This document shows, in pieces, positions 17,420 to 26,821 of a DNA stretch of 64,000 bases. How positions within the stretch are numbered: the stretch's first letter is position 1; the number at the start of each line of letters is the position of its first letter. The DNA lies in the NCBI RefSeq assembly GCF_002952215.1, contig NZ_CP022600.1, forward strand, positions 434,001 through 498,000. Direction: 5' to 3'. The notes under the pieces are model-generated. The model made no database searches and had not been told where the DNA came from. It saw only the letters and a list, made by a program, of their open reading frames with translations. The position numbers and the translations under genes were made by a program. The DNA comes from Porphyrobacter sp. HT-58-2. GTDB taxonomy: Bacteria > Pseudomonadota > Alphaproteobacteria > Sphingomonadales > Sphingomonadaceae.

Positions 17420-19089
17420 TTAAAGCACCTCTGCCCGCAGCGTCTTGCGGTCGAGCTTGCCGATCATCGTCTTGGGCAGGCTTTCGCGGATCACCACCTG
17501 ATCGACCCGCTCGTGCTTGCCGATCTTCGCGTTGAGCCATTCCGCCAGTTCCTCGCCCGTCGCCGAGGCGCCTTCGTTCAGCGTCACATAGGCACGCGGC
17601 ACTTCCCCGCGATATTCCTCCGGCACGCCGATCACCAGCGCCTCTTTCACGGCCGGGTGTTCGAGGATCACGTCCTCGACCACGCTGGGGAAGACCTTGA
17701 AGCCGCCCACCGCGATCATGTCCTTGATGCGGTCGACGATCTCCAGAAAGCCATCCGCGTCCACCCGCGCGACATCGCCGGTGCGCAGGTACCGCTTGCC
17801 GCCATGCTCCACGAAAGTCTCGGCATCGGTTTCGGGCCGCTGCCAGTAACCGCGCATGATCTGCGGGCCGGACACGGCAAGCTCCCCCGGTTCGCCTTCG
17901 GGGGCCAGCTTCGACGGGTCACCCTTATCGAGCAGGATCACTTCAGTCCCCGGCACCAGCTGGCCGATGGTGCCGCGCTTGCGGGTGCCTTCATAGGGAT
18001 TGGCCGAGACCACGCCCGAACTTTCGGTCAGGCCATAGCCCTCGCACACCCGCACCCCGGTGACCTCCTCGAACTTGAGATGCACTGGCGCAGGCATGGG
18101 CGCCCCCCGGAGATGCAGACTTTCAGGCTCGACAGATCGGTTTGCGCCAGATCCGGGTGATCGAGCATCGCCTGAAACATCGTCGGTACGCCCGGAAAGC
18201 CGGTGCAGCGGTAACGCGCGATTGTCTCCAGCACCTGCTTGGTTTCGAACCGCGGCACCATCGCGATCGAAGCGCCTGTCACCATCGCGTGATTGAGCAA
18301 TGCGGTGTTGGCGAAGACATGGAAGAACGGCAGCGCGCCCATGAATACCTCGCCCGTCGGATTGCCGAAGGGGTTGAGCGCGGCGACCTGCTGGGCGTTC
18401 ACCGAAAGCTGGTCATGCCCCAGCATCGCCCCCTTGGGCCGCCCGGTGGTGCCGCCGGTATATTGCAGCAGAGCGAGATCGGCCGGGGTGATGTCAACCG
18501 GCGCGGGTGCGCGGTTCGGCGTCATGTCAGCCCAGCTGCGGATCGTCGTGCCATAGGCCACATCGGCAATCTGGCTTCGCTTCAGCAGCTTGAGCGCCAG
18601 ACCCTTGTACCACGGCAGCATCTCGGCAAGGCTGCCCACCACCAGCGTTTCCAGCGCCGAGGATTCGAGCACCTTCTTCGCTGTCTTGTAGAGTTCCGGC
18701 ACATCCACGGTCACCAGCACGCGGGTGCCGCTGTCGCCGACCTGCCAGCTCAGTTCCTCGACCGAATAGAGCGGCGAGAAATTCACCACCACCGCGCCCG
18801 CCATCATCGCCCCGTAATAGGCGGCGGCGTAGACCGGCACATTGGGCAGGAACAGGCCGACCCGGTCGCCCTTGCCAATGCCGATTCCCTGAAGTCCGGC
18901 GGCAAAGGCCTCGGCCTGCTGATGGATGTGGCTGTAGGTGTAGGTGCGCCCGAGGAAGTGCAGGAAAGGCGCATCGGGGTTCTGGCGCAAGGTGCGCTCG
19001 AACATGGCTGGCAGCGTGGCAGGCTCGAAGGTGGAATCGAGCGGCAGGGGGTGATGATAGGCGGCGGGCGCGAGGCTACTGACAGTCAT
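17420..19089 (-). pseudogene. Long-chain fatty acid-CoA ligase (AMP-binding), frameshifted
   Basis: An acyl-CoA synthetase that would activate fatty acids via an acyl-adenylate. The 5' part (start 19089) holds the P-loop YTGGTTGRPKGAML and runs to KVCISGG. The 3' part, in another frame, resumes at PMPAPVHLKF and carries YGLTESSG, the YLRTGDVARVD hinge and the C-terminal GKLDRKTLR lysine. One base is missing in the run CGCCCCCCGG at about 18101-18110. Restoring it yields a continuous protein of about 556 residues with no other damage. This is either a sequencing deletion or a very recent mutation. Confidence 0.85.
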
Positions 19090-19263
19090 GTCAGTAATTG
19101 TGACGCACTATCATTCGCAGCACAAGCGAAACTGCGGGATTTTCGCGATTTGCGTTGCCCCAATTTCGTCGCCCCGGACTAGATCCGGGGCTTGGGTCAA
19201 AGGCAAATGGGGCAGCGCGACTTCGGCCGGCCGAAGGACGGGCCGCGAGCGCATGCGCGCGAG

Positions 19264-19341
19264 CCGCAGGTGCTCAGGCCTGCAGGGCCTGAAACAGCAC
19301 CGAGGACGTGCCCGCGGAGGCGGGCACGCACACAGAAAACC
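19264..19341 (-). repeat. Two-hairpin 3' element, copy 2 (after trcR)
   Basis: Starts at the base after the trcR stop codon. On the minus strand it reads GGTTTTCTGTG, a perfect nine-pair stem with CTCC loop (19307-19328), the constant GTCCTCGGTGCTGTTTC linker, a second stem (19275-19291) and CACCTGCGG. Compared with copy 1, the stem sequences change but pairing is kept. Confidence 0.7.
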
Positions 19342-20076
19342 TCAAATGAACCCGCTTTCGGGATCGATCTTCTGTTCGGCAGCTTCGGCTTCGCGCTTGC
19401 GGGCAAGCCAGGCTTCGGCTTCGGCTTCCTGCGCGGCTTCGCCTGCGGCCTTGGCCTGCGCGTCACGCTCTGCGCGCAGTTCCTCGATCAGCTTTTCGCG
19501 GTCGTTGCGAGCCGGCGCGGCAGTGTCGGCATCCTCGGTGATCCCGGCACGCTTGGCCGCCTTGGCGACCATCGCGTCAAGCTCGCGCTGCGAACACAGG
19601 CCCAGTGTGACCGGGTCCTTGGGCTGAATGTTCTGGATGTTCCAGTGGCTGCGGTCACGAATCGCGCCGATGGTGTTGCGGGTCGTGCCAATCAGCTTGC
19701 TGATCTGCGCATCCGACACTTCCGGATGGTTGCGCAGGATCCAGGCAATGCCGTCGGGCTTGTCCTGCCGCTTCGATACCGGAGTGTAACGCGGGCCTTT
19801 GGTGCGGGTCACTTCGACCGGGGCCTTGTGCATCTTGAGCACATAGGACGGGTCATTCTGGCCCAGCTCGATCTCGGCCTGGGTCAGCTCGCCCGAGTGG
19901 ACCGGATCGCGCCCGGTGTACTTGCTGCCCGCGAGGTCATCGGCCATCGCCTGCACTTCGAGAATATGGAGGCCGCAAAACTCGGCGATCTGCTCGAAGG
20001 ACAGCGCGGTGTTGTCCACCAGCCAGGTCGCGGTGGCATGCGGCATCAGCGGCTTGGGCTGATCCTTGGTCGCCAT
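19342..20076 (-). CDS. TrcR/DUF1013 family cell cycle regulator
   Basis: 244 residues. The DUF1013 core occupies about 1-170: PLMPHATATWLVDNTALSFEQ, then the helix-turn-helix-like ISKLIGTTRNTIGAIRDRSHW. The rest is a charged Ala/Glu coiled coil. In Alphaproteobacteria this family is annotated as the cell cycle transcriptional regulator TrcR; the molecular function here is inferred from family. The ATG at 20076 has a GGAGA upstream on the minus strand. It is followed directly by the two-hairpin element. Confidence 0.85.
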   Translation of the reverse strand: MATKDQPKPLMPHATATWLVDNTALSFEQIAEFCGLHILEVQAMADDLAGSKYTGRDPVHSGELTQAEIELGQNDPSYVLKMHKAPVEVTRTKGPRYTPVSKRQDKPDGIAWILRNHPEVSDAQISKLIGTTRNTIGAIRDRSHWNIQNIQPKDPVTLGLCSQRELDAMVAKAAKRAGITEDADTAAPARNDREKLIEELRAERDAQAKAAGEAAQEAEAEAWLARKREAEAAEQKIDPESGFI

Positions 20077-20091
20077 GGGGAAATCTCCGTT

Positions 20092-20124
20092 GAAAATGAA
20101 AGGGCCGCCCCTTTCGGAGCGGCC
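20092..20124 (-). terminator. Intrinsic terminator after the glycosyltransferase gene
   Basis: On the minus strand GGCCGCTCC, loop GAAA, GGGGCGGCC (one G-T pair), followed by CTTTCATTTTC. It lies about 50 bases past the glycosyltransferase stop codon and just upstream of the trcR start, so it separates the two units. Confidence 0.65.
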
Positions 20125-20174
20125 GTCTTGGGAGCCTAGATAGGCGAAAGCGGGGAAAACGGCAAGAAATGGAT

Positions 20175-21293
20175 TCAGAACGCGGACAAGGCAGCGAGAG
20201 ATTCCGCCTCGCCTTCTTCGAGCGCGACCAGACCCGACAGGAACTGCCGCGTCGCCGCCTCCCAAGAATAACTCGCGCCATAGGCAGCGCAGGCCTTGCG
20301 GTCGCAATAGCGCGCAGCGTCGATCGCGCGGGTGAGGTCCTCTGAAAGCGCCCCGACCTCGTCGATGACGATGTCGAGCGGCCCCGGAACGGGGAAGGCG
20401 GCGACCGGGGTGCCACAGGCCAGCGCCTCGATCATGACGAGGCCAAAGGTGTCGGTGCGGCTGGGAAAGACGAAAACATCAGCGCCGGCATAGCAGCCCG
20501 CCAGTTCGGTGCCGGTCTTCTTGCCAAGGAACAGCGCGTCGGGGAACCGCGCCTCAAGGCTTGTGCGGGCCGGGCCGTCCCCCACCACCACCTTGGTGCC
20601 GGGATAGGGGCAGGACAGAAACGCCTCGATGTTCTTCTCGACCGCCACCCGGCCGACATAGAGCAGGATCGGGCCTTCCAGACCGGCATATTCGGGCGGC
20701 GGGGGCGCGTTCCGGGAGAAGCAGGCGAGATCCACGCCCCGGCTCCAATGGGTGAGCTGGGTGAGGCCCTGTTCGCGCAATTGCACCCGGATCGTCTCGG
20801 TCGCCACCATGATGCGCTGCGCCGGACGGTGGAACCAGCGGATATAGGGCCAGAACAGGCTGGCGGGCAGGCCGGTGCGGCGCGCGATGTAGTCGGGAAA
20901 CTGGGTGTGGTAGGCGGTGGTGAACGGCACCTGACGGCTCAGACAATACCGCCGCGCGGCCAGCCCCAACGGCCCTTCGGTGGCGACATGCACCGCATCG
21001 GGCGCGATTTTCGCCAGCCGCCGTCCGACAGCGCCGGGGGCGGTCAGCGCCAGCCGGATTTCAGGGTAAGTCGGCGCGGGCAGCGAGGGATATCCCTCAG
21101 GCGAGATCACCGTCACGCCATGCCCCCACTGGCGCAGCACCTCGCAGGTGGTCGAAAGCGTGCGCACGACCCCGTTGGTCTGCGGGTGCCAGGCATCGGT
21201 CACGATCGCAATGGAAGCCGGCTCGGACGCCGCAGGGGCGAAGCTGTGCGGCGGCGCATCACCGTCGGGAAGGATCGTGGTATACCGGTTCAC
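20175..21293 (-). CDS. Glycosyltransferase family 4, mannosyltransferase-like
   Basis: 372 residues, a GT-B fold. The donor-binding C-terminal half has LLYVGRVAVEKNIEAFL and FPSRTDTFGLVMIEALACGTPVAAF with the ExxxxxG/E pattern of GT4 enzymes. The acceptor half begins SIAIVTDAWHPQTNGVVRTL, as in glycolipid mannosyltransferases (MgtA-like). The start overlaps the phosphoesterase stop by four bases (ATGA-type coupling), a common gene pair that suggests a joint role in envelope glycolipid synthesis. Donor and acceptor are not determined. Confidence 0.88.
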   Translation of the reverse strand: MNRYTTILPDGDAPPHSFAPAASEPASIAIVTDAWHPQTNGVVRTLSTTCEVLRQWGHGVTVISPEGYPSLPAPTYPEIRLALTAPGAVGRRLAKIAPDAVHVATEGPLGLAARRYCLSRQVPFTTAYHTQFPDYIARRTGLPASLFWPYIRWFHRPAQRIMVATETIRVQLREQGLTQLTHWSRGVDLACFSRNAPPPPEYAGLEGPILLYVGRVAVEKNIEAFLSCPYPGTKVVVGDGPARTSLEARFPDALFLGKKTGTELAGCYAGADVFVFPSRTDTFGLVMIEALACGTPVAAFPVPGPLDIVIDEVGALSEDLTRAIDAARYCDRKACAAYGASYSWEAATRQFLSGLVALEEGEAESLAALSAF

Positions 21294-22189
21294 GCAGCCT
21301 CGCGTGCAAGGTTCGCCTCAGGTGCGACGGCGTCACGCTCGCGGCGCGCAATCTCGTCGGGCCAGTGCAGGATTTCCATGCGCCCGTCATGATGTTCGAC
21401 CAGCGCGTTGCAGCCTTCGACCCAGTCGCCATCGTTCCAGTATTCGATCCGCTTGCCATTATGCTGGAACTCGCGGAATTCGGCGGTGTGGATGTGTCCG
21501 CACACCACCCCGTCGACCCCGCGCTCACCGGCAGCGCGGGCGACGACTTCCTCGTATTTGCCGATGAACTCGACCGCGTTCTTGACCTTGTGCTTGGCCG
21601 CCTTGGAGAGTGACCAATAGGGCTTGCCCAGCCAGCGCCGCACGGTGTTCACGGCGATGTTGCACTTCATCATGAAGTGGTAGGCGTGATCGCCCACGAA
21701 GGCGAGCCAGCGGTGTGACAGCATGACGGCATCAAATTCGTCGCCATGCAGCACCATCAGCCGGCGGCCGTCGGCGGTGTCGTGGAAGGCGGCGCGGCGG
21801 ATCTCTATCCCGCCGAAATTGAGCCCGGTGAACTGGCGGAACATCTCGTCGTGATTGCCCGGGATATAGACCACCCGCGTGCCGCGCCGGGCGCGCTTCA
21901 TGATGCGCCAGACGATATCGTTGTGCGCCGAGGGCCAGTAGAATTTCTTCTTCAGCCGCCAGCCGTCAATGATGTCGCCGACGAGGTAGATCGTCTCGCT
22001 GTCCGTGTGGTCAAGGAAGTCGATCAGCAGCTCGGCATTGCAGCCCTTGGTGCCGAGGTGGACATCGCTGATCCAGATCGTGCGATAGCGACGACGCGTG
22101 CCATCCTCCGGCTCGGGCGTGCGCGGGGCGGAGAGCGGGAAGCTGGCGATGTTGTCGGAGATCAGATCATCGAGGTCGGCGCCGGTCAT
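21290..22189 (-). CDS. UDP-2,3-diacylglucosamine diphosphatase-like metallophosphoesterase
   Basis: 299 residues, calcineurin-like phosphoesterase fold. All metal-binding motifs are seen in order: SDVHLGTKG, GDIIDGW, GNHDEMF, HGDEFD and GHIHTAEF. It resembles LpxH-like proteins that hydrolyse UDP-diacylglucosamine in lipid A synthesis, but this longer type often occurs beside a GT4 gene, so another phosphate-ester substrate is possible. The ATG at 22189 was preferred over one 15 codons upstream. Confidence 0.87.
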   Translation of the reverse strand: MTGADLDDLISDNIASFPLSAPRTPEPEDGTRRRYRTIWISDVHLGTKGCNAELLIDFLDHTDSETIYLVGDIIDGWRLKKKFYWPSAHNDIVWRIMKRARRGTRVVYIPGNHDEMFRQFTGLNFGGIEIRRAAFHDTADGRRLMVLHGDEFDAVMLSHRWLAFVGDHAYHFMMKCNIAVNTVRRWLGKPYWSLSKAAKHKVKNAVEFIGKYEEVVARAAGERGVDGVVCGHIHTAEFREFQHNGKRIEYWNDGDWVEGCNALVEHHDGRMEILHWPDEIARRERDAVAPEANLAREAA

Positions 22190-22300
22190 GGGACATTCCT
22201 GAGTGGCTGGGCTCAGGCGTCTCTTGGCAGGCAATTGTTACAGGCGACTCTCAGCGCCGTGGCGGTTTCGCGTCATGTTTTCAGACTGATGACAAGCGAA

Positions 22301-22930
22301 TCAGGCCATCGGGACGAAACCGGGCAGCGCGTCAACCCGCGCGATCCATGCGCGGATGTGGGGGTAATCGCCCAGCCCGAACCCGCCCTCCTCGGCGACA
22401 TGGGTATAGGGATAGAGCGCGACGTCAGCGAGCGTGACCGCTTCACCGCAGAAAAAGGCGTTCGTAGCCAGATGCTTGTCCATCAGCTCCAGCGCCGCGC
22501 AGCCCGCCATGCGCTTGGCCATGATCTGCGCGCGTTGCTGTTCCGAGAGGTTGGCCTCACCCACGAAACGCAGCCAGAAGCGCAGCGTGGCGACATTGGG
22601 TTCGTGATTGTACTGCTCGAAGAACATCCAGCGCAGCATGTCAGCCTGCGCGAACCGCTCCTGCGGGATCAGCGCCGAACCATGGGCGAGATACCAGCAG
22701 GCGGCGTTGCTTTCCGGCAGGAAGCGTGTCCCCTCACCCTCGCCGATCTGAAGCACCGGGATACGACCATTGGCGTTGACGGTGGCGAGAAACTCCGGGG
22801 TGCGCGTTTCGCCCTTCATGATATCGTAGGCGCGCGTCGCAAGCGGCAGGCCAAGCAGCGCGGCTGTCAGCTTGATCTTGTAGCAATTCCCGCTGCGGGG
22901 GTCTTCGTGGAGGGTGAGAGTGTCAGCCAT
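22301..22930 (-). CDS. Glutathione S-transferase family protein
   Basis: 209 residues: thioredoxin-like N-terminal domain (LHEDPRSGNCYKIKLTAALL, and the cis-proline/ESNA glutathione-site block NGRIPVL...LPESNAACWYL) and an all-helical C-terminal domain. The substrate is unknown. Its ATG at 22930 overlaps the quinone oxidoreductase stop by eight bases, so the two redox genes are coupled. Confidence 0.9.
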   Translation of the reverse strand: MADTLTLHEDPRSGNCYKIKLTAALLGLPLATRAYDIMKGETRTPEFLATVNANGRIPVLQIGEGEGTRFLPESNAACWYLAHGSALIPQERFAQADMLRWMFFEQYNHEPNVATLRFWLRFVGEANLSEQQRAQIMAKRMAGCAALELMDKHLATNAFFCGEAVTLADVALYPYTHVAEEGGFGLGDYPHIRAWIARVDALPGFVPMA

Positions 22931-23957
22931 TGCCGCCTTCTTTGGCAACCTCCAGCACGATCTTGCCGATATGCTCGCCCGCCTCCATCCGGGCGTGCGC
23001 GGCGGCGGCCTCAGCGAGGGGGAAGGTCATGTCCATGACAGGCGACAACTCGCCATCGCAGAACAGCGGCCAGGCATTGTCGGCGATCTCGTCGGCGAGT
23101 GCTGCCTTGAAGGCATCGGTGCGCGGGCGCAGGGTTGATCCGGTGAGGGTCAGACGGCGCATCATCACCGCCGCCATGCTTAGTTCTGCTTTTGCCCCGC
23201 CGAGCACAGCGATGGTGACGTGTCGACCATCTTCGGCGAGGCATTTGAGATTGCGCGCCACATAATCGCCCGAGACCATGTCGAGCACGATGTTCACACC
23301 CTTGCCCCCCGTATGGGCCATGACCGCCTCGACAAAATCGGCCTCGCGGTAATTGATCGCGAGGTCCGCGCCGATGCGGGTCGCGGCGGCGCATTTGGCG
23401 GTGTCGCCGCAGGTGACAATGACATCCAGCCCGAAGGCCTTGCCAAGCATGATCGCCATTGTCCCGATGCCGGACGTGCCACCGTGGATCAGCACGCTCT
23501 CCCCATCGCGCGCGAGGCCGCGCTCGAACAGGTTGTGCCACACGGTGAAGAGCGTTTCGGGCAGCGCGGCGGCTTCCGACAGCATCATGCCTTCCGGCAC
23601 CGGCAGGCAATGCTGCCAATGCGCCGCGCAATATTCGGCATAGCCCCCGCCCGGCGTGAGCGCGGCGACATATTGCCCGATCATCTCGCGCGGGACTTCA
23701 TTGCCGACCGCGACGATCTCGCCCGAAACCTCCAGCCCCAGCAATGGCGAGGCACCCGGCGGCGGCGGATAGGCGCCCGCGCGCTGGAGACAGTCGGGCC
23801 GGTTCACCCCGGCATAGGCGACCTTGATCAGCACATCGTCAGGGCGCAGGCGCGGCAATGGCACAGTGCCAAGCTTCAGCACATCGGGAGCGCCCGGCGC
23901 GTCGAAAACGATTGCAGCCATGCTTTCCGGCAACTGCGCACCCATGCTTGCGACCAT
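22923..23957 (-). CDS. NAD(P)H-quinone oxidoreductase, MDR superfamily
   Basis: About 344 residues of the zinc-free QOR/PIG3 type. The family signature GVNRPDCLQRAGAYPPP is near residue 50, and the nucleotide-binding VLIHGGTSGIGTMAIML loop is near 145. The reaction is one-electron or hydride reduction of quinones or enones with NADPH. The start is uncertain: the ATG at 23957 has GGGGGAA upstream, but 23945 and 23921 are also in frame. Confidence 0.88.
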   Translation of the reverse strand: MVASMGAQLPESMAAIVFDAPGAPDVLKLGTVPLPRLRPDDVLIKVAYAGVNRPDCLQRAGAYPPPPGASPLLGLEVSGEIVAVGNEVPREMIGQYVAALTPGGGYAEYCAAHWQHCLPVPEGMMLSEAAALPETLFTVWHNLFERGLARDGESVLIHGGTSGIGTMAIMLGKAFGLDVIVTCGDTAKCAAATRIGADLAINYREADFVEAVMAHTGGKGVNIVLDMVSGDYVARNLKCLAEDGRHVTIAVLGGAKAELSMAAVMMRRLTLTGSTLRPRTDAFKAALADEIADNAWPLFCDGELSPVMDMTFPLAEAAAAHARMEAGEHIGKIVLEVAKEGGNG

Positions 23958-24052
23958 TACCACTGTTCCCCCGTTATCGCCCGATTAACCAATCGGAATG
24001 GGCGAATAACCGTCTCGCCGATTGACAGCAAGCCGCTTGGGGCAGATGCTGC

Positions 24053-24262
24053 ATGGCAATGGAAGAACCGGATCGCCCTCGCCCCAGTGGAGACGCGGCT
24101 TCTCGCCTCGCAGGCGAAGACCTCGGCCCCTATTCGCAGGCCGAGCTGGATGAACGCATCGCCCTGCTCGAAGCGGAAATCGTCCGGGTAAAGGCCCACC
24201 GCGCCAAGGCTGCAGCGCACCGCGCGGCGGCCGACGCCCTGTTCGGAAAGGGTGGCGGATGA
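24053..24262 (+). CDS. DUF1192 family small protein
   Basis: 69 residues. The acidic N-terminal stretch and the helix LGPYSQAELDERIALLEAEIVRVKAH match DUF1192, a small alphaproteobacterial family of unknown function. The helix looks like a short coiled coil. It is upstream of clpA on the same strand with 132 bases between, a gap holding no clear terminator. Confidence 0.85.
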   Translation: MAMEEPDRPRPSGDAASRLAGEDLGPYSQAELDERIALLEAEIVRVKAHRAKAAAHRAAADALFGKGGG

Positions 24263-24394
24263 TCCACGCCCAGCCTGATCACGTAACTGCGACAGGGGAT
24301 TCGCAATTTCCTGCCCCCACCCCATATTGTTTGCAACCGGCTCTCTCCGCTCGCCAGCCACGAGCAACCACCGCCCGCTGAAAAGGCCTCTCCC

Positions 24395-26755
24395 ATGCCC
24401 AGCTTCGCCCAGAACCTCGAACGGACCCTGCACAATGCGCTCGGCAATGCGTCCGAACGTCGGCACGAATATGCCACGCTCGAACACCTGCTGCTGGCGC
24501 TGATCGACGATGAGGACGCGGCCGCCGTGATGGCCGCCTGCGGGGTTGACCTGGCCGAGCTTGGTGAGGTGGTGAAGCAGTATCTTGATCAGGAATATCA
24601 ATCACTTAAGACAGAAGACGGCGCTGATCCGCAGCCCACGGCGGGCTTTCAGCGGGTGATCCAGCGCGCCATTCTGCACGTCCAGTCGTCAAGCAAGGAT
24701 ACCGTCACCGGCGCCAACGTGCTGGTCGCGCTGTTCTCCGAGCGCGATTCCTACGCGGTCTATTTCCTCCAGCAGCAGGACATGAGCCGGCTCGATGCGG
24801 TGAGCTATATCAGCCACGGCATCGGCAAGGGCGGCCGCCAGATCGAAGGCAAGACGCCCCAAGGCACCGACAAGCCTGAGGAAGCCGCGCAGCAGACCAA
24901 GGACGCAGGGGGCAACAAGAAGGAAACGGCGCTCGACCAGTTCACCGTCAACCTCAATGCCAAGGCCGAGGCCGGGAAGATCGACCCGCTGATCGGGCGC
25001 GGGCCGGAGGTTGACCGGACGATCCAGATCCTGTGCCGCCGTTCCAAGAACAACCCGCTCTATGTGGGCGATCCCGGCGTCGGGAAGACCGCGATTGCCG
25101 AAGGCCTCGCGCGCAAGATCGTCGAAGGCGATGTGCCTGAAGTGCTGGCCGAAGCGGTGATCTATTCGCTCGACATGGGCGCGCTGCTCGCCGGCACGCG
25201 CTATCGCGGCGATTTCGAGGAGCGGTTGAAGCAGGTCGTCACCGAGCTTGAGGCGATGCCCAACGCGGTGCTGTTCATCGACGAAATCCACACCGTGATC
25301 GGCGCAGGCGCGACCAGCGGCGGAGCGATGGACGCTTCGAACCTGCTGAAGCCCGCGCTCTCCAGCGGCGCGATCCGCTGCATCGGGAGCACGACCTACA
25401 AGGAATTCCGCAACCACTTCGAAAAGGATCGCGCGCTGCTGCGCCGGTTCCAGAAGATCGACGTGAACGAGCCGACGGTCGAGGACACGATCAAGATCCT
25501 GAAAGGCCTGCGCAGCGCGTTCGAGGATCACCACAAGGTCAAATACACCCCCGACGCGATCAAGACCGCGGTGGAACTCTCGGCGCGCTACATCAATGAT
25601 CGCAAGCTGCCCGACAAGGCGATCGACGTGATCGACGAGGTCGGCGCCATGCAGATGCTGGTGCCGCCCAGCCGCCGCAAGAAGACCATCACCGCCAAGG
25701 AAATCGAAGCGGTGATCGCCACGATGGCGCGCATCCCACCCAAGTCGGTCAGCAAGGACGACAAGAAGGCGCTGGAAAACCTCGAACGCGATCTGAAGCA
25801 TGTCGTGTTCGGACAGGACGAGGCGATCACGCGTCTGGCGACCGCCATGAAGCTCAGCCGTGCGGGCCTGCGCGATCCGGACAAGCCCATCGGGAGCTTC
25901 CTGTTCTCTGGCCCCACCGGGGTCGGCAAGACCGAAGTCGCGCGCCAGCTCGCCACGATCATGGGGATCGAGCTGAAGCGCTTCGACATGTCCGAATATA
26001 TGGAGCGCCACTCGGTAAGCCGCCTGATCGGCGCACCTCCGGGCTATGTCGGTTACGATCAGGGCGGGCTGCTGACCGATGCTGTCGACCAGAACCCGCA
26101 TTGCGTGCTGCTGCTCGACGAAATCGAAAAGGCGCACCCAGATCTCTACAATATCCTGCTGCAGGTGATGGATAATGGCCGCCTGACCGACCATCACGGC
26201 AAGACGGTCGATTTCCGCAATGTGGTGCTGATCATGACCACCAATGCGGGCGCGGCCGACATGGCGCGGCAGGGCATCGGCTTTGGCGACGTGAGCAAGC
26301 AGGATGCGGGCGACGAGGCAGTGAAGAAGATGTTCACCCCCGAATTCCGCAACCGCCTCGATGCAATCGTGCCGTTTGCCTATCTCGGCAAGAACACCGT
26401 GGCGCGGGTGGTGGACAAGTTCATCCTCCAGCTCGAACTGCAACTGGCCGAACAGAACGTCCACATCCAGTTCGACAGCGATGCACGCGGCTGGCTCGCG
26501 GACAAGGGCTACGACAAGCTCTACGGCGCCCGCCCGATGGCCCGCCTGATCCAGGAAAAGATCAAGCAGCCGCTCGCGGAAGAACTGCTGTTCGGCAAGC
26601 TGGCCGATGGTGGCGAAGTGCATGTCAGCATCAAGGACGGCAAGCCGGTGTTCGAGATGACCCCCGCCCCGCCCAAGGTGAAGCCGACAAGGAAGGCAGC
26701 GGCGAAGAAGAAGCCCGCGGCCAAGAAGCCCGCGCCGGAAACCGACGAGGGCTGA
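24395..26755 (+). CDS. clpA: ATP-dependent Clp protease ATP-binding subunit ClpA
   Basis: 786 residues. The N-domain (about 1-145) is followed by two AAA+ modules with Walker A GDPGVGKT (about 225) and GPTGVGKT (about 506). The IGFG loop (about 630), which docks on ClpP, is present and the long ClpB middle domain is absent. It unfolds substrates for ClpP. The C-terminus ends in a Lys/Ala/Pro tail (about 760-786) not found in E. coli ClpA. clpS and clpP are not in the window; the upstream neighbour is DUF1192. Confidence 0.95.
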   Translation: MPSFAQNLERTLHNALGNASERRHEYATLEHLLLALIDDEDAAAVMAACGVDLAELGEVVKQYLDQEYQSLKTEDGADPQPTAGFQRVIQRAILHVQSSSKDTVTGANVLVALFSERDSYAVYFLQQQDMSRLDAVSYISHGIGKGGRQIEGKTPQGTDKPEEAAQQTKDAGGNKKETALDQFTVNLNAKAEAGKIDPLIGRGPEVDRTIQILCRRSKNNPLYVGDPGVGKTAIAEGLARKIVEGDVPEVLAEAVIYSLDMGALLAGTRYRGDFEERLKQVVTELEAMPNAVLFIDEIHTVIGAGATSGGAMDASNLLKPALSSGAIRCIGSTTYKEFRNHFEKDRALLRRFQKIDVNEPTVEDTIKILKGLRSAFEDHHKVKYTPDAIKTAVELSARYINDRKLPDKAIDVIDEVGAMQMLVPPSRRKKTITAKEIEAVIATMARIPPKSVSKDDKKALENLERDLKHVVFGQDEAITRLATAMKLSRAGLRDPDKPIGSFLFSGPTGVGKTEVARQLATIMGIELKRFDMSEYMERHSVSRLIGAPPGYVGYDQGGLLTDAVDQNPHCVLLLDEIEKAHPDLYNILLQVMDNGRLTDHHGKTVDFRNVVLIMTTNAGAADMARQGIGFGDVSKQDAGDEAVKKMFTPEFRNRLDAIVPFAYLGKNTVARVVDKFILQLELQLAEQNVHIQFDSDARGWLADKGYDKLYGARPMARLIQEKIKQPLAEELLFGKLADGGEVHVSIKDGKPVFEMTPAPPKVKPTRKAAAKKKPAAKKPAPETDEG

Positions 26756-26774
26756 GGGCGTCAAACCACAAATG

Positions 26775-26809
26775 GGGCGCGGGAGAGGAACCTCTGCCGC
26801 GCCTCTTTT
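26775..26809 (+). terminator. Intrinsic terminator after clpA
   Basis: GGCGCGG and AGAGG pair with CCTCT and CCGCGCC around a two-base loop, followed by TCTTTTG. It lies about 20 bases past the clpA stop and 13 bases before the exonuclease gene. Confidence 0.75.
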
Positions 26810-26821
26810 GTTGAAAGCAGC

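Noticed and set aside
18098..18110. Programmed frameshifting in the acyl-CoA ligase gene
   Set aside because: No stimulator structure or slippery heptamer was found, no family precedent is known to me, and the same kind of indel occurs in two unrelated genes.
24316..24330. Possible heat-shock (sigma-32) -10 element CCCCATATT upstream of clpA
   Set aside because: No CTTGAA-like -35 sequence lies at the right distance, and the match is short in a C-rich region.
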